Part shown: positions 1 through 6,217 of the stretch, in pieces | Position numbering within the stretch: position 1 is the first letter of the stretch | How the letters are laid out: every line of letters starts with the position of its first letter | Assembly: GCA_002401655.1 (NCBI GenBank) | Contig: NVTT01000011.1 | Location: forward strand, 9,818-16,789 | From: Gammaproteobacteria bacterium | Lineage (GTDB): Bacteria > Pseudomonadota > Gammaproteobacteria > Enterobacterales > Kangiellaceae | Direction: 5' to 3' | DNA length: 6,972 nucleotides | Program-made: the position numbers and the translations under genes | The notes under the pieces: model-generated | Seen by the model: only the letters and a program-made list of their open reading frames with translations | Told to the model about the DNA's origin: nothing | The model's database searches: none

Positions 1-2
1 TC

Positions 3-272
3 ATGCCAGCACAATACGCAAAAAGCATTGCACTGACCCCAGAATTAGATAAATGGATTAATGACCTTGTATCACAGGGTGAATATAAAAGTGCTAGTGA
101 AGTCATGCGTGATGGTTTGCGTGCTTTACAACATAGGCGAGAACAGAATCAATTAGAACTTGAGGAAATAAGAGCTAGAATTACTATTTCTCTCAGTCAA
201 GCCAAGCTTGGACAATTTGCAAAAGGAACCGGTGAAGATGCGATTAATCGAGCATTTTCATCAATCAATTAA
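3..272 (+). CDS. parD: ParD-like antitoxin of a type II toxin-antitoxin system
   Basis: An 89-residue protein that fits the ParD antitoxin family (CopG/ribbon-helix-helix type). The N-terminal part, about residues 5-45, has the family layout. A short beta strand (KSIALTPEL) is followed by a helix (DKWINDLVSQGEY) and the characteristic segment YKSASEVMRDGLRAL at residues 28-42. In this family the strand pairs in a dimer and contacts operator DNA, so the protein should bind the toxin and repress its own operon. The charged C-terminal half, residues 46-89, would wrap around and neutralise the toxin. The toxin-like gene begins 11 bp downstream, the usual antitoxin-first order. The ATG lies 2 bases from the window edge, so neither the ribosome binding site nor the promoter can be seen, and a start further upstream is possible. 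The length is normal for ParD. Family assignment is strong; activity is inferred. Confidence 0.92.
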   Translation: MPAQYAKSIALTPELDKWINDLVSQGEYKSASEVMRDGLRALQHRREQNQLELEEIRARITISLSQAKLGQFAKGTGEDAINRAFSSIN

Positions 273-283
273 TAACTAAATAG

Positions 284-604
284 ATGAAACCTTGGCGTCT
301 AACAGAACAAGCAGAATCAAGTCTAAGAGATATTGCCATATGGACGGTTAAACATTTTGGCAAACAACAAGCCGTAAAATACCGTGATAATTTAATCGAT
401 TGTATAAACCAACTTGCCAGTAACAATCCACCACCATCAAAAAGCTGCGGGAGTTTAATTCAAGATTCTAATACAGAGTTTTTCTACTACAAACAAGGAA
501 GTCATTTTATAGTATTTAGAGAAACAGAAAAACAATTAGAAATACTTGAGTTTTTCCACCAACGCATGGATTTACCCACACATATTAAGAATTTAACGGA
601 ATGA
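284..604 (+). CDS. parE: ParE/RelE-superfamily toxin
   Basis: A 106-residue protein of the ParE toxin family (RelE/ParE superfamily). Family features are the N-terminal LTEQAESSLRDIAIWT helix (residues 6-21), the FGKQQAVKYRDNL helix (25-37), the central strand with GSHFIVFR (72-79), and the C-terminal FFHQRMDL (90-97). The last matches the common 'hxRMD' ending of the ParE1-like subfamily. Characterised ParE proteins poison DNA gyrase, but RelE-fold members can instead cleave ribosome-bound mRNA, so the target here is inferred only. The gene starts 11 bp after the parD stop with no good Shine-Dalgarno sequence in the gap. Translation is probably coupled to parD, which would keep the toxin below the antitoxin level. 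The frame is intact and full length, so the toxin looks functional. The Cys residues at 40 and 55 have no known role. Confidence 0.92.
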   Translation: MKPWRLTEQAESSLRDIAIWTVKHFGKQQAVKYRDNLIDCINQLASNNPPPSKSCGSLIQDSNTEFFYYKQGSHFIVFRETEKQLEILEFFHQRMDLPTHIKNLTE

Positions 605-647
605 CGGTATCTACTATTTATTCATGTGCAAACCAAAACCCAAACAG

Positions 648-669
648 ATTGCTGCGCTACGCTCGCAAT
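648..669. repeat. REP-like GC-rich imperfect hairpin downstream of parE
   Basis: A short imperfect palindrome in otherwise AT-rich sequence. Arms ATTGC (648-652) and GCAAT (665-669) enclose a second stem GCG (654-656) and CGC (660-662) around the loop CTA, with small bulges at 653 and 663-664. It resembles the short dispersed 'ATTGC...CGCTCGCAAT' palindromes seen between genes in many proteobacterial genomes. It lies 44 bp after the parE stop. It could be a REP-type element or contribute to transcript ending, but no U-tract follows directly, so it is not a classical terminator. No second copy was seen in this window. Confidence 0.5.
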
Positions 670-737
670 GAAGGGTGTTTTAACAAAGTTACTTTAGGAT
701 AATACATGATATATTTTTCACCAAATAATTATTATTC

Positions 738-743
738 GAGGTG
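738..743 (+). promoter_or_regulatory. Shine-Dalgarno GAGGTG that fixes the start of the ABA4-like gene
   Basis: GAGGTG lies 6 bases before the GTG at 750, an ideal spacing. A longer in-frame start, the GTG at 741, is part of this very motif and has no site of its own at suitable distance. The GTG at 750 is therefore the better start and shortens the protein by three residues. Confidence 0.7.
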
Positions 744-749
744 TTTTTC

Positions 750-1205
750 GTGACCACCCTATCAAATATTTTCAAGATAACTAATTACAGTGCTTTGCTA
801 GGTTGGGGAATTCTTATAATTTTACCCAGCTGGCAATTAGGACAACCGTTAGTGATTGGGATTATCGTTACGCTACTTTGTATTGTTTATTGCTACCTAG
901 TTTTTCTCGGTAAAAAACACGATGACCCATCTGTAAAATATAGAGGAAATTTTAAATCGCTAAAAGGCGTTATCAATTTATTCAAATCACCTAGAGTTGT
1001 TTTAGCAGGTTGGATTCATTATTTAGCATTTGATTTGATGGTTGGTATTTACATTCTAAATGACGCATCACAATATGGTATTTCACATTGGATGATTATT
1101 CCGTGTTTATTGCTTTCTTTGATGTTTGGACCTGCGGGACTATTACTCTATTTCTCGTTACGATTTTTAGTAGAAATTAATTTCATTCCAATTGGTTTTC
1201 TCTAA
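750..1205 (+). CDS. ABA4-like family membrane protein (DUF4281)
   Basis: About 151 residues, all of it hydrophobic segments and short loops. It matches the ABA4-like/DUF4281 family as I know it. Key blocks are SALLGWGILIILP near the N-terminus (14-26), the SLKGVINLFKSP loop (70-81), the signature GWIHYLAFDLMVG (87-99), and a C-terminal PCLLLSLMFGPAGLLLY (118-134). About four transmembrane helices are expected, near residues 13-27, 34-53, 85-104 and 116-139. Plant ABA4 is needed for neoxanthin formation in plastids. The bacterial members have no established role, so no carotenoid function should be assumed, and no carotenoid gene is visible here. The GTG at 750 is preferred because GAGGTG sits 6 bases upstream; a GTG at 741 would add MFF. 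The gene stands alone, with a toxin gene 145 bp upstream and a convergent gene 28 bp downstream. Confidence 0.82.
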   Translation: MTTLSNIFKITNYSALLGWGILIILPSWQLGQPLVIGIIVTLLCIVYCYLVFLGKKHDDPSVKYRGNFKSLKGVINLFKSPRVVLAGWIHYLAFDLMVGIYILNDASQYGISHWMIIPCLLLSLMFGPAGLLLYFSLRFLVEINFIPIGFL

Positions 1206-1233
1206 AAGCCGACTAGAAAAAGTAAATTATTTG

Positions 1234-1620
1234 TTATCGACTATCTTCCATCAATAAATCTAACTTGATTTGCGCTTGCTTTGGTTTTACTAAGTCAATA
1301 TTTTCAATCATTTCACATTCATCTCTAATCATTTCAGAAATTAGACTAGGGTAGTGGCGGCAGTCTTCCGGTCTATTTAAGTAAATGCTACAGGTATATT
1401 TATCGACGGTAATAATGTCTGTTTTTGGGATTACTTCGAGAAAGGGGCATCGTTTAAACCTGGATCCAGTTTCGGGGTCAAACCATATTTCGTTGTCTTT
1501 AACGTACTTGAATAATTCTGGCTGAAAAATCTCCCATAGCTCAATTTCTTCTTTTGTTGCCGAAAGATCACCCCCTCCGTATTTAATACAACATTTGCCA
1601 CATTGATTGCAATCTTTCAT
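1234..1620 (-). CDS. YkgJ-family CxxCxxCC cysteine-cluster protein (UPF0153-like)
   Basis: A 128-residue cytoplasmic protein opening with CNQCGKCC (C4, C7, C10, C11), the CxxCxxCC motif of the YkgJ/UPF0153 family. Further conserved cysteines are C58 in RCPFL, C77 in YTCSIY and C87 in RPEDCRHYP. C102 is extra. The spacing of the first seven cysteines and the 'RPxxCrxYP' block are typical of this family and suggest binding of zinc or an iron-sulfur cluster, though the ligand and function are not established. The length is normal and the frame intact. It converges on the ABA4-like gene with 28 bp between stops. No Shine-Dalgarno sequence precedes the ATG. A 21-codon open frame (1627-1692, same strand) ends 6 bases upstream, so coupled translation is possible. 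Family assignment is firm; the role is unknown. Confidence 0.88.
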   Translation of the reverse strand: MKDCNQCGKCCIKYGGGDLSATKEEIELWEIFQPELFKYVKDNEIWFDPETGSRFKRCPFLEVIPKTDIITVDKYTCSIYLNRPEDCRHYPSLISEMIRDECEMIENIDLVKPKQAQIKLDLLMEDSR

Positions 1621-1626
1621 AGTTCG

Positions 1627-1692
1627 TTAAATAGTGAGGAGGTCAAAGCCCATTCTATCATTGATGTAATATTTCTTAGTCGGTTCTTTCAT
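1627..1692 (-). other. Possible 21-codon leader ORF ending just before the YkgJ-family gene
   Basis: This frame reads from an ATG (complement of 1690-1692) to TAA (complement of 1627-1629) and contains the segment TKKYYINDRMGFDLL. The stop is 6 bases from the next ATG, and that downstream gene has no visible ribosome binding site. This fits a small coupled ORF. It could equally be the tail of a decayed gene: in another minus-strand frame a 14-codon ORF starting at 1720 runs into it. It shows no recognisable family and its own Shine-Dalgarno is poor. Confidence 0.2.
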
Positions 1693-1736
1693 TTGATGTT
1701 ATCGTTGCTTCAGAAACCATGAATTTATACAGATAG

Positions 1737-1862
1737 CTCTTTAGAAAAAGATTTCATTGGTATTCTTTCGAAGAGTTAGAAGCATCTATTAGAAATGAAG
1801 AACAAAGAAAAAGCATCTATATTTTAGTCAATCGAGTATCGGAAACATCAATGTCAACGTAG
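1737..1862 (+). pseudogene. Possible C-terminal gene remnant upstream of the AEC transporter
   Basis: An open frame of 41 codons between stops at 1734-1736 and 1860-1862 reads protein-like sequence (for example HWYSFEELEASIRNEEQR) but has no start codon suitable for the full stretch. Its composition, with an acidic amphipathic stretch then IYILVNRVSE, looks more like a real protein tail than random AT-rich sequence. I cannot assign a family. The stop overlaps the likely Shine-Dalgarno (AGGAAG, 1861-1866) of the next gene, so the remnant may once have been the end of an upstream gene. Chance is a serious alternative. Confidence 0.2.
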
Positions 1863-1876
1863 GAAGATAAAGGCTA

Positions 1877-2791
1877 GTGTTAATTTTTATTACAGCACTT
1901 ATACCAATAATGGCGCTTATCATTCTTGGATATATTCTAAAACGAAGCAAGTTTTTAGGTGAAGACGCTTGGTCGGGTATCGAAAAACTAACCTATTTCA
2001 TTCTGTTTCCATCATTATTATTACGTACACTTGGGAACCAGTCTCTTATAGGCACTCCATGGCCATTAATGCTAATGGTGATTGTTGGAACGGTTATGAT
2101 TTCAGCGGTATTGCTCATTCTCTTGCGTAAATTTTTAACTGAAGATGAGGCAACATTTACCTCTATTTTTCAAGGTGGCGTACGATTTAATACCTATATC
2201 GCTTTTGCTATTGCACAAAGTCTATATGGTGCATCAGGATTAGCAATGAGCTCTGTAGTCGCAGGGTTTATGATCGTATTGATCAATTTATGGTGCATTT
2301 TAGTCTTCGTATTTTGGGGAAAAGCCAAATTTCAAGGTGTGTTGGCATTGATTAAAGAAATCATTCGTAATCCTTTGATCATCGCTTGCGGGATTGGTTG
2401 GTTCTTGAGTTTGAGCGGAATTGGTTTACATTTTGTTGTTGAAGATATTTTAGAGATCGTCGGTCGAGCTGCGTTACCTTTTGGACTTTTAGCCGTTGGA
2501 GCCGCATTGAAGTTAAAAGGAATAAAAGATCATATTGGTCCAATTGCTATTTCATCGTTAGTACAGTTTGGGATAAAACCTTTGGTTGTTTTTCTTCTAA
2601 TCTTTATTACCGGTCTGAGCGGAATTGCTGCAGCTGTGTTGATAATAGCTTTTATGACACCGACCGCGCCATCAGCCTATATTCTTGCACGTCAATTAGG
2701 TGGAGATACTGATACGATGGCTTCTATTATTACGGTTCAAACGTTATTAGCATTTCTTGTAATGCCTGTTTTAGGAAGTTTATTGTTATAA
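1877..2791 (+). CDS. AEC-family transporter (auxin efflux carrier-like permease)
   Basis: A 304-residue inner-membrane protein with about ten hydrophobic segments, the usual size and layout of the AEC family (bile/arsenite/riboflavin transporter superfamily). Diagnostic blocks are the first-half FQGGVRFNTYIAFA (residues 98-111), NPLIIACGIGW (165-175) before the second half, LPFGLLAVGAALKL (200-213), and PTAPSAYILARQLGGD (262-277) before the last helix. Characterised bacterial members move dicarboxylates such as malate or malonate, while the plant PIN relatives export auxin. The substrate here cannot be read from sequence. The start is a GTG. AGGAAG at 1861-1866 lies 10 bases upstream, and a closer AAAGG (1869-1873) is probably too near. 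No regulator or metabolic enzyme adjoins it to suggest a substrate. The next gene is convergent, 50 bp away. Confidence 0.92.
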   Translation: MLIFITALIPIMALIILGYILKRSKFLGEDAWSGIEKLTYFILFPSLLLRTLGNQSLIGTPWPLMLMVIVGTVMISAVLLILLRKFLTEDEATFTSIFQGGVRFNTYIAFAIAQSLYGASGLAMSSVVAGFMIVLINLWCILVFVFWGKAKFQGVLALIKEIIRNPLIIACGIGWFLSLSGIGLHFVVEDILEIVGRAALPFGLLAVGAALKLKGIKDHIGPIAISSLVQFGIKPLVVFLLIFITGLSGIAAAVLIIAFMTPTAPSAYILARQLGGDTDTMASIITVQTLLAFLVMPVLGSLLL

Positions 2792-2841
2792 TCTTAGGGT
2801 TATCATTTAACAGATAGTTTGATGTCTTTGTTTCTATTTGA

Positions 2842-3855
2842 TTAACTACCAACGGCATCAATAACCTTTACCATTCCACAAGCATTTTTTGATTTTAATA
2901 AGTAATCAGGTTGCTGAAATTGCTCGCTATTATTTAAAGCTATTTTATCACCCACTCTAACGTGTGAAGACTTAAAGTTAAGAGGGTAAGCCGTTGCTTG
3001 GTTTTCAAAGGTTTTAACTATTTCAACAAGACCAATCGGAAAACTTGAAACCTGGCCATTATTTTCTTGATGAACGGATAGGCTATCCCCTTGGTTAAAG
3101 TGGGTGCGTAGTGATTTTATAAATAGTTCGCCACCATTTATTTTTTCTATTGTGGCAAATTCGTTTCTACTTCTCAAATATTTAAGAGCTTCTAAAATAA
3201 GATAGTTATTGGCTGCTATAAAAGCTTGAGCAGGCATTGATTTGACGTATTGAGTTAGGTTTTTATTGTTGCTAGCAAAAGGTAAAAGAGGTTGTGGTGA
3301 TTTATTGAGATCGCATTGAGTCAATTGTGCCAAAATACTTTTAGACCAAGGTAGCGTAGGCTTATTAACTGAAGTTATATTCAAGGTCAATTTAACTTGG
3401 CTTGATACGCCTCTATCTAGCCATCTATCAACTTCATCTTTATACTCTTGCCAAATGTTGTCATCGGGCGCGTATTGATGAGGGAGTTGATATTTTTCTA
3501 GAGAAAACTGAAATTGATAGTCTCCAGCCATTTTGTTTTTTAACCGGAGCTGGTAGCTTGATTGGAGCAAACTGCGTGCTAATAAGTCAATTTCGATGGG
3601 AATCTTGCCGTGATTAAAATATTCCGTATTTTCCGATCGCTTTTCAATTGGAATGCCGGAGAAATTCTGGATTGGTAAAAGATTAATATTAATGGGTTGT
3701 TGGTTGGTATTATTCCAGAGCAAATGGGTATAACTGGCGGCTTCTTGGTAGGATATTTCCTTTTGATCGCTTGAGGATGCTGCAGTCGATTGAGACGTTA
3801 TAATCAAAATAATAAGCAGAAAATTGGAATAACTCTTTTTAGATGGAATTAACAT
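2842..3855 (-). CDS. Exported protein of unknown function
   Basis: A 337-residue protein I do not recognise. The N-terminus looks like a Sec signal peptide: MLIPSKKSYSN, then the hydrophobic core FLLIILIIT (12-20), then a small-residue region SQSTAASSS with likely cleavage near residue 26. No lipobox cysteine is seen, so the product should be periplasmic or secreted. The mature part is rich in Asn, Gln and Ser. It has only two cysteines, C181 and C326, which could form a disulfide. The C-terminal part, about 240-310, shows a beta-rich pattern with two 'GD' turns, GDSLSVHQENN (256-266) and VGDKIALNN (301-309). This loosely recalls the C-terminal domain of FlgT-like cell-surface assembly proteins, but the likeness is too weak for assignment. 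No Shine-Dalgarno precedes the ATG. It lies 107 bp downstream of the DUF1631-type gene on the same strand and may be co-transcribed with it. Confidence 0.8.
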   Translation of the reverse strand: MLIPSKKSYSNFLLIILIITSQSTAASSSDQKEISYQEAASYTHLLWNNTNQQPININLLPIQNFSGIPIEKRSENTEYFNHGKIPIEIDLLARSLLQSSYQLRLKNKMAGDYQFQFSLEKYQLPHQYAPDDNIWQEYKDEVDRWLDRGVSSQVKLTLNITSVNKPTLPWSKSILAQLTQCDLNKSPQPLLPFASNNKNLTQYVKSMPAQAFIAANNYLILEALKYLRSRNEFATIEKINGGELFIKSLRTHFNQGDSLSVHQENNGQVSSFPIGLVEIVKTFENQATAYPLNFKSSHVRVGDKIALNNSEQFQQPDYLLKSKNACGMVKVIDAVGS

Positions 3856-3871
3856 GTTTTATTCGTAAATA

Positions 3872-3906
3872 TTATTAATAACAGGTATGTATGTTATCGG
3901 TAATAA
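3872..3906. repeat. AT-rich imperfect inverted repeat upstream of the exported-protein gene
   Basis: The left arm TTATTAATAAC (3872-3882) pairs with GTTAT (3893-3897) plus TAATAA (3901-3906). CGG (3898-3900) is bulged out and the loop is 10 bases. It begins 16 bp upstream of the start codon of the exported protein. It could be an operator or a leader hairpin that limits translation; its high AT content makes chance pairing a real alternative. Confidence 0.3.
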
Positions 3907-3921
3907 AAATGGCATCTTTAC

Positions 3922-3937
3922 TTAAAATACATTTTAA
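3922..3937. repeat. Perfect 7-bp-arm palindrome between the two minus-strand genes
   Basis: TTAAAAT (3922-3928) and ATTTTAA (3931-3937) are exact inverted copies around AC. Read on the minus strand, the hairpin begins 25 bp after the stop of the DUF1631-type gene. With no G:C pair in the stem it would make a poor terminator, so a protein-binding site or chance is as likely. Confidence 0.3.
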
Positions 3938-3962
3938 ATTACCTACTTTTTTAACTTAACGA

Positions 3963-5903
3963 CTAAAATCTCAAAGCCAGTTTTTTACGTCGTTCAATTA
4001 CCAGTTTTTGCATTGGATCGGCTTTTGGACTGCTCATCTTTAAAATACGTATTTTTTTATCTTTTAATAGCTCGATTAGTTCTTTTTTCGTTGGTTCTAC
4101 AATTTTATTACCGCTTGAGTCGGCAAAAATATATCGTTGTGTTGTTCTTGAAATCAGCATTAAAGAAGCTTCCACCCAGCGATTAGGTGTTTTCAACACG
4201 GCTACCGATGAACCGGGTCCCAAATTCTTAATATCGCCTTTTAATTTAAAGCGACGTCTTGCTTCGACTTGTTCCAATTCAACAATTTTACTATTCTCTG
4301 CCTTTTTAATTTCTAGTTGTTTTTGATGTTTATCTCTTTGTTTGGCGATGGCTTGTTCTTCCACTTGTCGTTTTTCATTTTCTTTTTCTTGTTCAGCTTT
4401 CCTATGTTTTGCCATTTTGTGCATAACTGAAAATTTAGCTCTTTCTTCTGCTTGTTGTTGTTGTTTATCGTTTATGATTTCTTGTTGTTTAAATTGTAAA
4501 TACTCTGATTCGAGAGTTTCTAGTTTAGTTGTCAACTCCCGTGTCACGGAACGAATGGCATGAGGATATCTAATTTCTTCATCTAATAATGTCGGTGTTA
4601 GAGTTTCTAGTAATTTGGTTTTATCCTGAAATTCTATTGTTGTCACTAATTCTCCGGAGAGGTTGCAAAAATATAATTTTTCGGTCAAACGATTGATCAT
4701 GAAGAGTTTACTTCTAGATTGATTTCCGTTGATATTGAGGAAGTACCAACCATTTTCTTCTAAAGTATCTATATCAAAACATGAGAACGCTTCCTCTTCA
4801 GCTTTATGCCAGCTAATAGACGAATGTTTTTCATTTCCTACATTATCATCGAACTCTTCATCGGCAAATATATCGGCAGAAATCATCACATCAAGCCTAA
4901 CTCTTTTTCCGTCTAACTTTTTACGATGCAGTTCTTCAGCCTCTAAAAAAAACGCATTCACATACTCGTTGGCATCATTATTTTCTTTAAACAATGAATA
5001 AACACGTTTCATCATATCTGGAACATCTGCTTCAAAACGCTTATTATAATTCACGTCTCCATACGGGCAACTCAAACTCCAAGAAATGGTATCCATATCC
5101 GTTAATAGTTGTTGGCATTGTTTGCTTTGAGTACCAAATTTCAAAATGATTTTATGTAAAATAATTGAAAGTTGATTTTCAAAAAAATCAAGCAAGAAGA
5201 TAGGAATTTCATCTCCCTCAATTTTTGTCTTAATTAACTGAGAAGTAAACTGATCCGCTTCTATTTGACGTGAAGATTGTTCTATTTTTGCTAGTATTTT
5301 GCTGGTATTAATATTGGATTTTTCTTCAAACCCTACTAGGTATTCATCTAGCTTTTTATTAGCGCTTGCAAACGTTTTTATATTGATCTGCTCTTTGGAG
5401 GCAAGTCGGTCGGTTAGGAGTTCTATCGCGTGAACAAAAAAGTTAGCCAATTTTCCTGCGCCTTGGTCAAAATGATAGCCAATATTGACTAATTTTTCTA
5501 AAAATAGAACCGCATGGTGTTTGTGGTTATCCAGAAAACTCAAGTCATCTAAAGCTAAACGGGTAAAAGCCAATTGCAAACTATTTAATATGTGGTAAAA
5601 GCGCGGATCAAACTGCGTACTCACTCTTAGGTAATTAAACAACATTTCGACGACTTGCAGTGCATTTTTTTCATAGGCCGCGAGCGGACGTTTTGTGATT
5701 TCTGGTAGTTCGTCGAGCATAGATAGTACGGATAACTCAGGTGACTTATTATCGATGATTCTATTCGCTAGGCATGACAAAGCCTTATTTAGCTCTTTAG
5801 GGCTAATTAAGTCTTGGCGCCAATCAGAAGTACGGGGTTCGTAAAAGATCTTCTCTTCAAGACGCCGATTTTGCTTAAGTATATTTCTAAGCTCTCTAGG
5901 CAT
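3963..5903 (-). CDS. DUF1631-family protein with C-terminal coiled coil
   Basis: A 646-residue cytoplasmic protein, no signal peptide or membrane segment, matching the DUF1631 family in pattern. Family-like blocks are SLQLAFTRLALDDLSFLDNHKHHAVLFLEKLVNIG (108-142, in full on the protein) and the FFENQLSIILHKI...DMDTISWSL region (240-277). The N-terminal 330 residues look all-helical. A long charged region, about 450-550, rich in Glu, Lys, Gln and Arg, should form a coiled coil. Two similar beta-rich segments flank it: about 384-436 (ENGWYFLNI to LLETL) and 562-615 (GPGSSVAVL to ELLKD). Both end in a '(Y)-I/F-hydrophobic...SG' turn followed by a helix. Some DUF1631 members carry PilZ domains, and the family has no established biochemical role. 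The start is well supported: AAAGGA (complement of 5912-5917) lies 8 bases upstream, with a sigma70-like promoter behind it. Confidence 0.75.
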   Translation of the reverse strand: MPRELRNILKQNRRLEEKIFYEPRTSDWRQDLISPKELNKALSCLANRIIDNKSPELSVLSMLDELPEITKRPLAAYEKNALQVVEMLFNYLRVSTQFDPRFYHILNSLQLAFTRLALDDLSFLDNHKHHAVLFLEKLVNIGYHFDQGAGKLANFFVHAIELLTDRLASKEQINIKTFASANKKLDEYLVGFEEKSNINTSKILAKIEQSSRQIEADQFTSQLIKTKIEGDEIPIFLLDFFENQLSIILHKIILKFGTQSKQCQQLLTDMDTISWSLSCPYGDVNYNKRFEADVPDMMKRVYSLFKENNDANEYVNAFFLEAEELHRKKLDGKRVRLDVMISADIFADEEFDDNVGNEKHSSISWHKAEEEAFSCFDIDTLEENGWYFLNINGNQSRSKLFMINRLTEKLYFCNLSGELVTTIEFQDKTKLLETLTPTLLDEEIRYPHAIRSVTRELTTKLETLESEYLQFKQQEIINDKQQQQAEERAKFSVMHKMAKHRKAEQEKENEKRQVEEQAIAKQRDKHQKQLEIKKAENSKIVELEQVEARRRFKLKGDIKNLGPGSSVAVLKTPNRWVEASLMLISRTTQRYIFADSSGNKIVEPTKKELIELLKDKKIRILKMSSPKADPMQKLVIERRKKLALRF

Positions 5904-5930
5904 GTAATTTTTCCTTTAACTACTCTTTTT

Positions 5931-5958
5931 AATATAGTCGTTTAGCCCAAATTTTCAA
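5931..5958 (-). promoter_or_regulatory. Sigma70-type promoter of the DUF1631-family gene
   Basis: Read on the minus strand: TTGAAA as -35 (complement of 5953-5958), a 16-base spacer, then TATATT as -10 (complement of 5931-5936). Transcription would begin near 5924 and give a leader of about 20 bases carrying the AAAGGA ribosome binding site. Both boxes are close to consensus and well placed. Confidence 0.55.
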
Positions 5959-6087
5959 CCTTTTAACCCGATGAATTTATCATAAGCAGTTAAAATATTA
6001 CCTTATTGTGAACTAGGTCTAAAGCGCGTGTTTATTAGGTTAGTCTCTTAATCTCGACTCAATGGTCTAATCAGTGATAGTTAAGTT

Positions 6088-6115
6088 TTGATTAACGGAT
6101 AAAAGCGGTTAGAAT
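6088..6115 (+). promoter_or_regulatory. Sigma70-type promoter candidate for accA
   Basis: TTGATT (6088-6093) and TAGAAT (6110-6115) are separated by 16 bases. Transcription would begin near 6122 and leave a leader of about 96 bases. An inverted repeat with GTTAA/TTAAC arms (6080-6096) overlaps the -35 box. A second possible pair, TTGTTC (6186-6191) and TATAAA (6209-6214), would start transcription at the start codon and is less likely. Confidence 0.45.
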
Positions 6116-6217
6116 AGCCGAAATGCACAATGATTTTGAGCCGAGAGAGGTTGTGTGTCAATTTAGTTGATATTTAACTCGTGGATTGTTCGAACTGACC
6201 AGAGATTGTATAAAAAT

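Larger units (their letters stand above)
5904..6217. other. Divergent intergenic region between the DUF1631-type gene and accA
   Basis: This 314-bp stretch contains no convincing gene. The only frames are tiny, such as a 15-codon one from the ATG at 6123 to 6170. It holds a minus-strand promoter close to the DUF1631-type gene and a plus-strand promoter candidate about 100 bp before accA. A small inverted repeat, GTTAA (6080-6084) and TTAAC (6092-6096), overlaps the accA -35 box and could be an operator. No riboswitch or terminator was recognised. Confidence 0.6.

Noticed and set aside
1636..1643. Strong Shine-Dalgarno GAGGAGGT on the plus strand
   Set aside because: No usable start follows at proper spacing; the nearest TTG-ATG is followed at once by a stop.
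2792..2841. Possible bidirectional terminator between the convergent transporter and exported-protein genes
   Set aside because: Only a weak 5-bp pairing (TTATC with GATAG) is visible, with no G:C-rich stem.
3402..3617. 71-codon plus-strand ORF
   Set aside because: It lies wholly antisense inside the exported-protein gene, and its composition shows no family pattern.
4342..4563. 73-codon plus-strand ORF rich in Ser and Cys
   Set aside because: It is the mirror of the Glu/Lys/Gln-rich coiled coil coding on the other strand; the odd composition is explained by that.
4729..5001. 90-codon plus-strand ORF
   Set aside because: It is antisense to the DUF1631-type gene, Ser-rich, and has no domain-like pattern.
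6123..6170. 15-codon ORF in the accA leader
   Set aside because: It has no clear ribosome binding site and no recognisable leader peptide features.
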